NCBI GenBank assembly: GCA_964344725.1 | Contig: CAYFOI010000013.1 | Location: forward strand, 1 to 35,676 | Length of the DNA stretch: 35,676 nt | Origin: CG2-30-44-17 sp964344725 | GTDB lineage: Bacteria > Patescibacteriota > Gracilibacteria > UBA1369 > UBA12470 | Direction: 5' to 3' | Shown: piece after piece, positions 22,854 to 31,165 of the stretch | Position numbering within the stretch: position 1 is the first letter of the stretch | Layout: every line of letters starts with the position of its first letter | Translations under genes and position numbers: made by a program | Notes under the pieces: generated by a model | Told to the model about the DNA's origin: nothing | What the model saw: the letters and a program-made list of their open reading frames with translations, nothing else | The model's database searches: none

Positions 22854-23708
22854 ATGGAAAACAAAAAGAAAAAAACATTGATTACACTGCTTGTACTAGC
22901 CGTTTTTGTCGTTTTGGCGGTTTTGCTCGTACGAGGTTGTGAGCAAGAAAAACCTTGCTGCGCCGAAGAGGAACAAGTCGTCGAAGAATTAACGGAAGAG
23001 GAGATTGCGATAGAAATCGAGGCTTGCGAGAAAGAAACAGCTTATTTTCAATCTAGCTGTTTCTCTGATCTTGCTGAGCTTGCCAAGGATCCTGATCTTT
23101 GCGACCGTGTCGAAGATATAACCGATGAAGGATATGGGGATTCCTCCTATTTTATTCACAAAGGTGTCTGTTTAGCGCAGGTTGCTAAGGCTATGGACTA
23201 CGATTATTCGCTTTGCGATAGGGTTTCTGACAATCAAGAGTATTATGACTTGTGTATTGGGAATATTGCTGTGGGTGAAGCCGGAGAACTTGATGACCCA
23301 GAGGTTTGCGAGATATTAGGAGATGGACATGAGTGGTATGAGGATTGTTTGGCTGAAACCATTAACAGTGAAGATGAAATCGGAATTTGTGATCTTGTAT
23401 CTGACGAGTGGGATAGAGATACTTGCGTAAATCTTGGTTATGTAAATCTTTCTGTCCAGAACGAAGATATTAGTTATTGCGACGAAATAGATTCATCTGT
23501 GATGCAGCTTATTTGTGTTGGATCTTATGCGGATCATTTCGACGATTTGAGCATTTGTCATGATCTTCAGGAGGACAATGATGTTTGCGTTTGTTACAAC
23601 ATGTATTTCGACGAGGTCACTGATGAGGTTTGTGCTGAACTAACTGACGATGAGCAAAAAAGCACATGTGACATGTGCAAAGGACTTAGTTTGTTTGATC
23701 TGCTTTAG
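22854..23708 (+). CDS. Membrane-anchored Cys-rich repeat protein
   Basis: This 284-residue protein has one N-terminal membrane helix (TLITLLVLAVFVVLAVLLV, after MENKKKK) and an acidic extracytoplasmic part. Twenty-one Cys appear in repeated pairs of the form LC-(D/E)-x-(I/V/L)...C(I/L/V): DLCDRV, SLCDRV, EVCEIL, GICDLV, SYCDEI and SICHDL, each followed 15-25 residues later by a second Cys. This looks like a tandem two-helix repeat closed by disulfides. Similar acidic Cys-pair repeats occur in CPR and archaeal surface proteins, as I recall. Function unknown. Its stop is one base from the stop of the convergent 122-aa gene. Confidence 0.85.
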   Translation: MENKKKKTLITLLVLAVFVVLAVLLVRGCEQEKPCCAEEEQVVEELTEEEIAIEIEACEKETAYFQSSCFSDLAELAKDPDLCDRVEDITDEGYGDSSYFIHKGVCLAQVAKAMDYDYSLCDRVSDNQEYYDLCIGNIAVGEAGELDDPEVCEILGDGHEWYEDCLAETINSEDEIGICDLVSDEWDRDTCVNLGYVNLSVQNEDISYCDEIDSSVMQLICVGSYADHFDDLSICHDLQEDNDVCVCYNMYFDEVTDEVCAELTDDEQKSTCDMCKGLSLFDLL

Positions 23709-23709
23709 G

Positions 23710-24078
23710 CTAGGACTTTCTAATAACGACAACGCCTGTTGGATCTTCTAGGGTACTCATTATTTCATCAATTCTTGTGTTCGCTTCTGTCATAGTCATT
23801 TCTAGAAGGATCCCCTTCTCTTCCATTCTTCCTCTGACTTCGCTTATATCAATTTGTGCACCATCTACCGGCGTCCAAAATTCTGTAACGAATGTCCTTG
23901 CGCCTGGCATTATCCCACCTCTTTTCAAAACAGCCAGACCTGCTTGTGCTACCGTTAAGCTAGCCCATCTGATTTTTATTTGAACCCTATCTTTATCTAA
24001 TAATACCGGATGCAATGTCTGAACTGTTGTCCCGCTTGATAAGCTTTCTTCACGGAAAAAATCTCTATTGTCCCCCAT
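23710..24078 (-). CDS. Hypothetical soluble protein
   Basis: This 122-residue protein has no signal peptide or membrane helix. It is predicted mixed alpha/beta, with KIRWASLTVAQAGLAVLKRGG in the middle, a helix EANTRIDEIMSTL and a final strand GVVVIRKS. I do not recognise a family. It is convergent with the Cys-rich protein gene (one base between stops) and lies in line with the 251-aa gene upstream on the same strand, 69 bases away. No Shine-Dalgarno is present. Confidence 0.65.
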   Translation of the reverse strand: MGDNRDFFREESLSSGTTVQTLHPVLLDKDRVQIKIRWASLTVAQAGLAVLKRGGIMPGARTFVTEFWTPVDGAQIDISEVRGRMEEKGILLEMTMTEANTRIDEIMSTLEDPTGVVVIRKS

Positions 24079-24147
24079 TTGTTAATGAGTTAACTATTAA
24101 GGAGGGTAGCGTACAATAGATATGCGCATTCTGTCAATACAACAGGC

Positions 24148-24903
24148 TTACAAGTCCCCTATCTTAAGCTCAGGGAGTTTTTCCTTAGGTAGTTCTTTAG
24201 ATGCCCTGTTTAATTTTGTCATCACGGCTCGTAAAACAGCTGCTGAGAATTCCCAAAGGTCATCGTAATCGTGATCTACGCCGTGGTGCTCAAAGTATTC
24301 ACGTAGACTAAAAGTTGCAAGTTGTACTACTGGAGCCTTTATATTCTTGTTGTCGTCTAATACCGTTGCAAGTGTCTTGTGAGGTGCGCTGAACCCTGCA
24401 GCGAGCATTGCTTCACCCCAAGCTGCTATCTCTTTTCGCATTTCTGGTGATAATACTTCATCATCATCGAGATCTTCCATTTCTTTTTCTTTCTTCTTGA
24501 AAATCTTCTTCTCTTCACGGGTTAGATCTATCTCCTCTCCAGCAAGCATTTTCTTTTCTGGATCTTCGTAATTCTTAAGCTTGAGATCGTTTCCCGCCTG
24601 TTTCTTAACATCTTCGCGACCTATAACAATTAGAGCCAGAATGAATGCTGCCGGGATGTTCTCTTTTAAGAGTTGAATTATCAAAGCTAACATTCCTTGG
24701 CTTGTGCCACCGCCTTTAATAAGCTGTAATAGAATTTCTACTAGATTGTTTTCTTTCTTCTTCCTCTGTTTTTCTTCCTTTTTGATCGCTTTAATCGCTG
24801 CTGAAGCCTTTCTCATTTGTTCACGAAGATGCTCAATGGCTTCGGCGCTCACGCCACCACCTTCGCCATCTTCCATACCTGCAAATGATTCAAAATCAGA
24901 CAT
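24148..24903 (-). CDS. Hypothetical helical protein with one hydrophobic segment
   Basis: This 251-residue protein is mostly helical. Residues 20-52 form a Lys/Glu/Ala coiled coil (KASAAIKAIKKEEKQRKKK). A hydrophobic stretch follows at about 66-96 (GMLALIIQLL and AAFILALIVIG), possibly a hairpin in the membrane. A very charged region comes next (REEKKIFKKKEKEMEDLDDDE). The C-terminal 95 residues (AWGEAMLAAGFSAPHKTLATVL, LREYFEHHGVDHDYDDLWEFS) look like a folded helical domain. I recognise no family. The same-strand neighbours are also hypothetical. Confidence 0.75.
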   Translation of the reverse strand: MSDFESFAGMEDGEGGGVSAEAIEHLREQMRKASAAIKAIKKEEKQRKKKENNLVEILLQLIKGGGTSQGMLALIIQLLKENIPAAFILALIVIGREDVKKQAGNDLKLKNYEDPEKKMLAGEEIDLTREEKKIFKKKEKEMEDLDDDEVLSPEMRKEIAAWGEAMLAAGFSAPHKTLATVLDDNKNIKAPVVQLATFSLREYFEHHGVDHDYDDLWEFSAAVLRAVMTKLNRASKELPKEKLPELKIGDL

Positions 24904-24964
24904 ATTAACTTTTGAGATTATGTTTTATCTCTATTAGTGTAACATGTTTTTTCTGGAGTTCATA

Positions 24965-25231
24965 CTACTTGCAATCCTTGCAACAACAGCTCGCAAAAGC
25001 GTTATACAAAATCGCAAATAACCATCCTACAAAAAACCCATCAATAAGCCCATCGAGCAACCCTGCCGCAGCTCCCGCTAAGCTAATATCGTAGTACGGA
25101 TACATCCCTACAAGGAAGCTTAACTGAGTTTCCATATATCCGGTATAAGTTGAAATGACCGTAAGGAGCGCTAGAGAAACTCCCCAAAAAACTCCAACGG
25201 CTAAGCCTGCTGGAACAGCTTTAAGCTTCAT
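24965..25231 (-). CDS. Holin-like small membrane protein
   Basis: This 88-residue protein has about three hydrophobic helices: VPAGLAVGVFWGVSLALLTVIST, SLAGAAAGLLDGLIDGFF and VGWLFAILYNAF. The pattern, with a GLAxGVxWG start, a Y-P-Y/G-Y-S turn and a GxxxGFxxGWLFAxLYN end, is that of the chromosomal family annotated as bacteriophage holin. No phage genes are near, so the name does not imply lysis. The Cys-rich end CCCKDCK could bind a metal. It lies just downstream of the rpmA terminator on the same strand. Confidence 0.75.
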   Translation of the reverse strand: MKLKAVPAGLAVGVFWGVSLALLTVISTYTGYMETQLSFLVGMYPYYDISLAGAAAGLLDGLIDGFFVGWLFAILYNAFASCCCKDCK

Positions 25232-25250
25232 AATTAGAGTGGTTAGAAAT

Positions 25251-25277
25251 AAAAAAGCGCCGGATTAAACGACGCTT
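25251..25277 (-). terminator. Intrinsic terminator of rpmA, stop codon in its loop
   Basis: The minus strand has an 8-bp stem AAGCGTCG/CGGCGCTT (25277-25270 with 25262-25255, one G-U) and a 7-base loop, followed by a run of T to 25251. The rpmA TAA (25267-25265) lies in the loop, so the terminator overlaps the gene's last codons. Confidence 0.82.
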
Positions 25278-25537
25278 ACTAATGTATCTCTGAAGACTCT
25301 TCCATCATACTTCTTCTGCCTCTTCTCGAGGAATTTAACCTCTCCATCTTTGAGTGCGAATAATGTATAGTCTGCTCCTACTCCTACATTATCTCCAGCG
25401 TGGAATTTAGTTCCTTTCTGGCGAACTAGGATTGAACCTGCTGACACTTGTTGTCCACCAAATACTTTCACGCCTAGACGCTTCGCGTTGGAATCGCGAC
25501 CGTTCTTGGTTGATCCTGCTGCTTTCTTATGTGCCAT
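25265..25537 (-). CDS. rpmA: 50S ribosomal protein L27
   Basis: L27 lies near the peptidyl-transferase centre. The 90-residue protein begins directly with MAHKKAAGSTKNGRDS, so it has the mature N-terminus and not the cleavable extension known from Firmicutes. GVKVFGGQQVSAGSILVRQKG is the classic L27 signature. rplU (L21), its usual upstream partner, is absent. The gene appears to be a single-gene transcript with its own promoter, a leader of about 95 nt containing a hairpin, and a terminator that overlaps its stop codon. Confidence 0.98.
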   Translation of the reverse strand: MAHKKAAGSTKNGRDSNAKRLGVKVFGGQQVSAGSILVRQKGTKFHAGDNVGVGADYTLFALKDGEVKFLEKRQKKYDGRVFRDTLVSVV

Positions 25538-25557
25538 TTTAAGTAGGAATTAGGATT

Positions 25558-25576
25558 TAGTCAGTAGTCAGTAGAC
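25558..25576 (-). repeat. CTACTGA-type repeat in the rpmA leader
   Basis: The minus strand reads GTCTACTGACTACTGACTA and matches 2266-2284 ahead of rfbB at 18 of 19 bases. Both copies point the same way relative to the downstream start codon. Confidence 0.65.
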
Positions 25577-25597
25577 TTTTGAGGCTTATCCCCCTCT

Positions 25598-25629
25598 GTT
25601 TAAGCCCTTATTTGAAGGGAAGATTAAAC
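25598..25629 (-). promoter_or_regulatory. Hairpin at the 5' end of the rpmA leader
   Basis: Outer GTTTAA/TTAAAC (6 bp) and inner CCCTT/AAGGG (5 bp, ATTTG loop) are joined by an asymmetric internal loop. It lies a few bases after the predicted transcription start. It could be an autoregulatory L27 site or an mRNA stabiliser (inference). Confidence 0.4.
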
Positions 25630-25639
25630 CAGCTCGCGA

Positions 25640-25668
25640 ATTTTATAGGAAAAGATGGGCTTTGGCAA
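25640..25668 (-). promoter_or_regulatory. Sigma70-like promoter of rpmA
   Basis: On the minus strand TTGCCA (25668-25663), a 17-bp spacer and TAAAAT (25645-25640). Predicted start is near 25633. Confidence 0.6.
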
Positions 25669-25740
25669 GTTGAATTTGCATCTAGTATCTAGTATTTCGT
25701 ATCTGGTATGTGTGATTTTTGCTCAAACCTGTTATCTACA

Positions 25741-25769
25741 TTGAAAAACTTACGGTTTTCAGGTATAAT
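25741..25769 (+). promoter_or_regulatory. Promoter of the M23 peptidase gene (leaderless)
   Basis: TTGAAA (25741-25746), a 17-bp spacer and a perfect TATAAT (25764-25769). ATG starts six bases later at 25776, so the mRNA should be leaderless. An in-frame GTA/ATG-like extension upstream would start before the promoter and is ruled out. Confidence 0.82.
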
Positions 25770-25775
25770 GTACTG

Positions 25776-27296
25776 ATGGACTATATCCGTAAAAAATTAG
25801 CTTATCTTCTGGTAGTGACTTTACTTGGGTCGCTGCTGACTGTCGTACCTGCTTTTGCTGATGAACAGGTGGCAGATGATAGTGACCAAACTGTTGAAGA
25901 GGAGGAGGAAGAAGATATTTTGGAAGATGTCGATGAAAGCACTATTCGTAATGCTTATCTGATTTTGCAGCTTCAGACGCAGCTTTCTCAGAAGCTTTCT
26001 GAATATGATGATATCGAGGATCAAATTGGTGATACGCAAGATGAATTAACAGAAGTTCGTGAATCTATAGATAGCCTTGAAGACCAAATTGTTAATTTGG
26101 ATGATTTGATCGCCGCTTCAGAAGAAAAAATCGAGAATGTAACAGGCCAAATTACTGAAACCGAACTCGATATAGCTGAGACTATGGAAGATATCGAGAT
26201 GAGAGAATTGCAACTCGAAGATCAGAAGGAGGTTGCTGCTGAAATCATTCAAGTACTTTATGTTAAGAAAAATATATATTACGAGGATGATGACTTGAGT
26301 GCCTTGAAACTCGTTCTCGCAGATGGGAGCGTTTCTGATGTTACTCAAGACATGACTTATCTAGACCTGATAGAACAGACTTCTGAGGATATTTTTGAGG
26401 CATTGCAAGAAAGCAAAGACGAACTTTCTAGTAAGCAAACTGAACTTGAAGAGAAAAATTTGCTTCTAAATACTCTTGAGGAAGAACTTATAGCTGAAAA
26501 TGAGAATCTAAATGCGGAAAAACAGGGCAAAGAGAGTTTGTTAGCAGAAACTGAGGGGAAAGAGTCGATTTATCAGGAGCTTCTTGTGCTTTCCAAACAA
26601 CAGCAGGAAGAAGTTGGGGATGAAATCGAGAATCTTAGGGCAAATTTAGATCTTATTGAGGATAAATTCTATAGCGGTACTGCTGCTCTGACTGATGAGC
26701 AGATTCAGGCTGTTTTGGATATTAAGGCTGAAGCCTTGCTGGAAAATGGTGTAGTCGGCTCCTCTGAGTTTCTACAGTTGGATTGGCCTGTGTCCCCTGC
26801 TAAGAAGGGGTTGTCAGCTTATTTCGATGATCCTGGATACGTTTCTGTGTTCGGTGTTGCACACCGTGCTATTGATGTACCCGTTTCTCAAGGCACTCCT
26901 ATTACAGCACCTGCTGACGGCGTTGTTTATAAAGTTCAATATGACTCTGAGAGCATTGGTTATGCTTATATAATGGTTGCTCACCGTAAGGGGGTTGTGA
27001 CTGTTTATGGGCATGTTTCTGCAACTGCTGTAAAAGAGGGAGATTATGTTTATCGTGGACAAGTGCTTGGGCTCACTGGTGGAACCCCTGGCACAATCGG
27101 TGCTGGACTTCGGACTACTGGGGCTCACTTGCATTTTGAAGTTTGGCAAGACGGGATCTTGGTTGATCCGCTCGATTATCTTGATTTGACTGAGATACCT
27201 ATGGATACTTTGAGAGATGATTATTTAGAAAGAATGCAAGAACAATTGCAGGCTGAGATAGATGAGATTCAGGGTACTTTAGAAGCTCTTAATTAA
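25776..27296 (+). CDS. Secreted M23-family peptidase with coiled coil (EnvC-like)
   Basis: This 506-residue exported protein starts at ATG 25776, where MDYIRKKLAYLLVVTLLGSL and a cleavage site near AFADE form a signal peptide. Residues about 50-315 are a long coiled coil rich in Glu, Leu and Ile. The C-terminal LytM/M23 domain (about 345-470) has the zinc ligands in HRAID (H363, D367) and HLHFE (H451, H453), plus a VYGH segment. All key residues are present, so it may cut peptidoglycan cross-links. The arrangement is that of EnvC/NlpD-type division or cell-separation factors. The NptA gene follows at four bases, so the two are cotranscribed. Confidence 0.93.
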   Translation: MDYIRKKLAYLLVVTLLGSLLTVVPAFADEQVADDSDQTVEEEEEEDILEDVDESTIRNAYLILQLQTQLSQKLSEYDDIEDQIGDTQDELTEVRESIDSLEDQIVNLDDLIAASEEKIENVTGQITETELDIAETMEDIEMRELQLEDQKEVAAEIIQVLYVKKNIYYEDDDLSALKLVLADGSVSDVTQDMTYLDLIEQTSEDIFEALQESKDELSSKQTELEEKNLLLNTLEEELIAENENLNAEKQGKESLLAETEGKESIYQELLVLSKQQQEEVGDEIENLRANLDLIEDKFYSGTAALTDEQIQAVLDIKAEALLENGVVGSSEFLQLDWPVSPAKKGLSAYFDDPGYVSVFGVAHRAIDVPVSQGTPITAPADGVVYKVQYDSESIGYAYIMVAHRKGVVTVYGHVSATAVKEGDYVYRGQVLGLTGGTPGTIGAGLRTTGAHLHFEVWQDGILVDPLDYLDLTEIPMDTLRDDYLERMQEQLQAEIDEIQGTLEALN

Positions 27297-27300
27297 AGTT

Positions 27301-28908
27301 ATGGGTGATGGTGTTACAGGTTCGCTTTTCTTACTGATCGGAGGACTCGGAATCTTTATTTATGGGATTCATCTGACTTCTGATGGTTTACAAAAACTTG
27401 CTGGAGCTAAGATGAAATGGTTTTTGACTAAGTTGACTCAAAATCGAGTTGTCGGGGCTTTGGTTGGAGCTGGAACTACTGCTGTTTTGCAAAGCAGTTC
27501 GTTTATGTCTGTGATGGTTGTTGGGCTTGCGAGTGCTCATTTGCTTAATTTGAGCCAAGCAGCGAGCTTGATCGTTGGCATGAATCTTGGAACAACTGTT
27601 ACCGCGCAAATTATCGCTTTTGAAGTTTCTGCTTTGGCGCTTCCTATGGTGGCTATGGGCGTCTATTTGAATCTGTTTTCGAAGAAAGAGGGCTGGCATT
27701 TTGGAGGCCAGACTTTGATGGGGCTTGGTATGCTTTTTTTGGGGCTTTCTTTTATGAAAGATGCTTTTACGCCGCTGCGGGAAAATCCGGCATTTTATGA
27801 GTTTTTTGTAAATTATGGATCAAATATATTTTTGGCTGTTATTTTTGGAATCGTTGCGACGCTGGTTATTCAATCTAGCTCTGCTATTATTGGTATCACT
27901 ATTGCTCTGGCTTCATCTGGGATGCTTGCTCTGCCAGCTTCTATAGCTATAGTGCTGGGGAGTAATATTGGTACAACTCTTACTGCTCAAATTGCTGCTC
28001 TTCATATGAATCGGACCGCAAAGAGAGCGGCGACGCTTCATACTGTTTTTAATGTTATTGGAGTTGTATGGGTGATGTTTGTTTTTGGGTGGTTTGTTGA
28101 TGTTGTTGAATGGGCTACTCCTAATGATGCTTCTGCTATTACTGAGGATGGTAGCTACCCATATATTGCGAGACATATTGCTAATGCACATACGATTTTC
28201 AATCTAGTAAATGTTGTCGTTTTTCTAATAATTCTGCCGTACATTGTTAAACTTGTTGAATTCATTTTGCCACCTCGAAGCGTTAATAAGCCCAAGGGCA
28301 TGGTTAAGCTGCATAAGGGATATTTGAAAAACCCAGATATTGCACTAATGCAGTCCAAACTAGCTGCACAAGACATGTTTAAAGTTGTTAAAGATAATTT
28401 CAAAGCTTGCAAAGGTTATCTGCGAGAACCTAAGAATGAAGCGGCTATTTTCAAAAACGAAAAAATTGTCAATCAATACCGCATTGATATATCTAAGTAT
28501 CTTGGAAAGCTTCTTGCCATGAGCGAGATGACCGAAGCACAGGCTCAACAGATACCTGTGTTCTTGCATCTTGTGAATGATATCGAGTCTATGGGTGATT
28601 GTCTCAAACAAATTGTCGAGGAAGTTCGGACTTTATATGAAAATGACAGCAAACTTACTTCTACCGAGGCTAGATCTCTTGAAAAACTTTTTGATGTCCT
28701 TAGAAAATATGTTCGAGATCTCGATAAGCTCCTGGCTCAATCTGTTCGCGACAAAGTCATCGCACTTGAAGAAGATCTTATTACATTCCGACGCGCAAAG
28801 CTTGATAAAACAAAAACCGCAACCCCTTACATGACAAATATCGTAGGATGTTTACATGACTTTGTAAGAAAGATGTCTAACTTGCTAGTTATGACACGGG
28901 AGGTGTGA
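27301..28908 (+). CDS. Na/Pi cotransporter family protein (NptA type) with PhoU-like domain
   Basis: This 535-residue protein is predicted to carry phosphate with sodium. The membrane part (residues 1-320) has two inverted repeats, each with the family's QSSS motif: GTTAVLQSSS (Q64-S67) and LVIQSSSAII (Q191-S194). GMNLGTTVTAQI and GSNIGTTLTAQI are the matching second motifs. The last 200 residues are helical and PhoU-like (DMFKVVKDNF, LHLVNDIESMGDCLKQIVEE), typical of the long NptA form. It starts four bases after the M23 peptidase stop with no promoter between. Confidence 0.93.
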   Translation: MGDGVTGSLFLLIGGLGIFIYGIHLTSDGLQKLAGAKMKWFLTKLTQNRVVGALVGAGTTAVLQSSSFMSVMVVGLASAHLLNLSQAASLIVGMNLGTTVTAQIIAFEVSALALPMVAMGVYLNLFSKKEGWHFGGQTLMGLGMLFLGLSFMKDAFTPLRENPAFYEFFVNYGSNIFLAVIFGIVATLVIQSSSAIIGITIALASSGMLALPASIAIVLGSNIGTTLTAQIAALHMNRTAKRAATLHTVFNVIGVVWVMFVFGWFVDVVEWATPNDASAITEDGSYPYIARHIANAHTIFNLVNVVVFLIILPYIVKLVEFILPPRSVNKPKGMVKLHKGYLKNPDIALMQSKLAAQDMFKVVKDNFKACKGYLREPKNEAAIFKNEKIVNQYRIDISKYLGKLLAMSEMTEAQAQQIPVFLHLVNDIESMGDCLKQIVEEVRTLYENDSKLTSTEARSLEKLFDVLRKYVRDLDKLLAQSVRDKVIALEEDLITFRRAKLDKTKTATPYMTNIVGCLHDFVRKMSNLLVMTREV

Positions 28909-28915
28909 GTAGTAA

Positions 28916-30043
28916 CTAGGAACTTGAAATTTTTGCTTTAGAGAGGATCAATCCGCCTATAATCGCTGTGAGTGGGATTGTTGCTAGTAGTCCGAATGAA
29001 CCCACTAAAGACCTTGCGATTTCTTCGGATATGAACCCGTAATTTAAAATCTCGACTACAGAAGTTCCTGAACCGTGAAAAAGCATAATAATCATCAATG
29101 ATGTCCCTACATATGCGAATATCAATGTGTTCATCATGCTTCCCATTATGTCTTTCCCTATGTTCAAGCCTGAGATTATAAGTTCTCCTGCCTTTATACG
29201 AGGCTTGTGTTTTTTAATCTCTATTAAACCTGCTGAAATCGACACTGCCACATCCATAATCGCACCGAGTGCACCAATCATAATTCCTGCTAGAAATAAT
29301 CCTTGAAAATTTAGAGTTGGGTAATAGATGGAAAGCAATCTGCTATCCTCTGTAGACAAACCTGTTAACCCTGCTAAGTGAATAGTAATCCCTGCTATTA
29401 TGCTCGCTATGACGAGGCCCCCTGCAGTTCCCGCAAACGCCGTAAGCGAACTTACGTTCATCCCTTGAATTATAGTGATTGCGAATAAAGCTGTAGTGAT
29501 ACCAATAATTACAGCTAGCATTACTGGATTGTAACCTATCTTTGCCAAAGGTATCAGAATCCCAAATATCATTACCAGTGAGATACCCAAGCTACCTACA
29601 GCTTTCAAACCGGCTTTGCCTCCCAAAGCACATACTAGCGCTACGAATATTAATCCAATCCAAATTAATGCATCTAAGTGGTAATAATCCATTATGTAAT
29701 ATGTGTATCCATCAGACAAAGCTGGATCGCTTGCACCGTATAACATCACCTTATCACCTTCTTTAACTATGATTCCTGTATCGTCTATTATCGTGTTATT
29801 AACTTCTACAATAGATCCCTTGTCCGGGCCTGCTTTTACGGAAGCTTGTATCTCCTGATATAGGAATTTCTGCCCGTCAATCTCTGAATATGTTTCTGTG
29901 ACGGATTCGACAACGCCTTTTACATTGATTGCATTTGCATCAAAGACGTCTTGTCCATTTTTTTCATACTGATTTCCAGCCCAAGTTACCCCGAGAATAG
30001 TTATTATTATATAAACCGCTATGAGTCCTATGTACTTTTTCAT
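28916..30043 (-). CDS. YibE/F-family membrane protein
   Basis: This 375-residue multi-helix protein of the YibE/F family has unknown activity and proposed transport. An N-terminal helix anchors an extracytoplasmic beta-rich region (VKGVVESVTETYSEIDGQKF through VKEGDKVMLYG). About seven membrane helices follow, including ITTALFAITIIQGMNVSSLTAF, GALGAIMDVAVSISAGLIEI and GLNIGKDIMGSMMNTLIFAYVG, which are the family's most conserved stretches. Its start overlaps the stop of the AI-2E-type gene by four bases (ATGA), so the pair forms an operon. Confidence 0.93.
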   Translation of the reverse strand: MKKYIGLIAVYIIITILGVTWAGNQYEKNGQDVFDANAINVKGVVESVTETYSEIDGQKFLYQEIQASVKAGPDKGSIVEVNNTIIDDTGIIVKEGDKVMLYGASDPALSDGYTYYIMDYYHLDALIWIGLIFVALVCALGGKAGLKAVGSLGISLVMIFGILIPLAKIGYNPVMLAVIIGITTALFAITIIQGMNVSSLTAFAGTAGGLVIASIIAGITIHLAGLTGLSTEDSRLLSIYYPTLNFQGLFLAGIMIGALGAIMDVAVSISAGLIEIKKHKPRIKAGELIISGLNIGKDIMGSMMNTLIFAYVGTSLMIIMLFHGSGTSVVEILNYGFISEEIARSLVGSFGLLATIPLTAIIGGLILSKAKISSS

Positions 30044-31149
30044 TGTTTTAGCATTTCTTTGTATTCCAGTTTGTAGATATGGAGGAAAGTTAAAGCCAGA
30101 ATTAGTGCAAACGGCCCTAATATTAGCCCTTCAAATCCAATTGTAAAGATGCTTCCTAAGATCACGAAGAATGTTAAAAGTGGATAGATATGAGCTGTTC
30201 CTCCTATCAGATACGGCTTAACAACGTTATCAATAGTAGAAACCACTGCAAGCCCCCATGCTATTAAAAATATCCCCGCTACCCAGTGCCCTGTTGCAAA
30301 CATTACGATAACTATTGGAACCCAAATTATTGTTGCTCCAAGATATGGAACTATTGAGAAAAACGCCGTGATTGTCCCCCAAAAGACAGGGTTTTCTACT
30401 CCCGCGATCCAATAACCTACTCCTGCTACAGCACCTTGCATTATTGCTGCTCCAAATATACCTATGATGATAGCCTTGCTGACCGTTGATAGTTTTTTGA
30501 AAAGTATATGTTGGTATTTATTTGGCATCGGTATGATGCTTTTGAAGTAAGCTGTGATCTTGTCACCATCACGCAAGAAATAGAATAGTGAAAGCAACAT
30601 GACTAATATGTCTACCAGTATTATTGAAACTTTTTTAGCAAAGTTCGTTGTTTGTCCTACGATAAAACTACCTACAGCACTTGTGGCTGATGCTACTGTT
30701 TCTTTCAGATCTTCTCTTGTTATAGGTGAATACTCCTCTATTTTTTCAACATAACTGCCTACTGCACTATCTCGAATCATCTCCGGCAATAGATGTATAT
30801 CTTGTATCTCATATCCTTCTACCTGTTCCTCTAAGAAATCTACAGCTTCGAGAGCATCTGAGGCCAATGACGACACGAGTAATGAAATTGGACCTAGCAC
30901 TATGACAAGAACTATTATTGTACTTAATAACGCTGCTAACCATTTAAATTTCCCTCTAAATAGCCAAACCCAAAACTTCTGCAAAGGAGCTGCGACCGTT
31001 GCGATAATAGCCGCCATAATTATCGGCACGAGGAATGGGTAGACTATGTAAATTATAAAACTAAGCAGCAAAATTATTACTGCTATAAGGAAATATTTCG
31101 ACAGCCCTTGGATGACCAAGCTGTCTTGGATTTTCTTTTTTGGAGGCAT
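30040..31149 (-). CDS. AI-2E (PerM)-family transporter
   Basis: This 369-residue membrane protein of the AI-2 exporter/PerM family has members linked to signal export or sodium/proton antiport; the substrate is unknown. The pattern is typical: N-terminal helices, a large soluble loop (about 110-190), then helices with VAGVGYWIAGVENPVFWGTITAFFSIVPYLG and the conserved P-Y-L-I-G motif (DNVVKPYLIGG), ending GLILGPFALILALTFL. It is the first gene of a two-gene operon with yibE/F. I saw no good promoter upstream. Confidence 0.94.
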   Translation of the reverse strand: MPPKKKIQDSLVIQGLSKYFLIAVIILLLSFIIYIVYPFLVPIIMAAIIATVAAPLQKFWVWLFRGKFKWLAALLSTIIVLVIVLGPISLLVSSLASDALEAVDFLEEQVEGYEIQDIHLLPEMIRDSAVGSYVEKIEEYSPITREDLKETVASATSAVGSFIVGQTTNFAKKVSIILVDILVMLLSLFYFLRDGDKITAYFKSIIPMPNKYQHILFKKLSTVSKAIIIGIFGAAIMQGAVAGVGYWIAGVENPVFWGTITAFFSIVPYLGATIIWVPIVIVMFATGHWVAGIFLIAWGLAVVSTIDNVVKPYLIGGTAHIYPLLTFFVILGSIFTIGFEGLILGPFALILALTFLHIYKLEYKEMLKQ

Positions 31150-31165
31150 TTTTATTTTAGTTATT

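Noticed and set aside
24965..25231. Prophage remnant suggested by the holin-like protein
   Set aside because: No other phage gene nearby; this family is common as a lone chromosomal gene.
25719..25775. Upstream in-frame start for the M23 peptidase
   Set aside because: Lies upstream of the -35/-10 pair and would bury the signal peptide; ATG 25776 is preferred.
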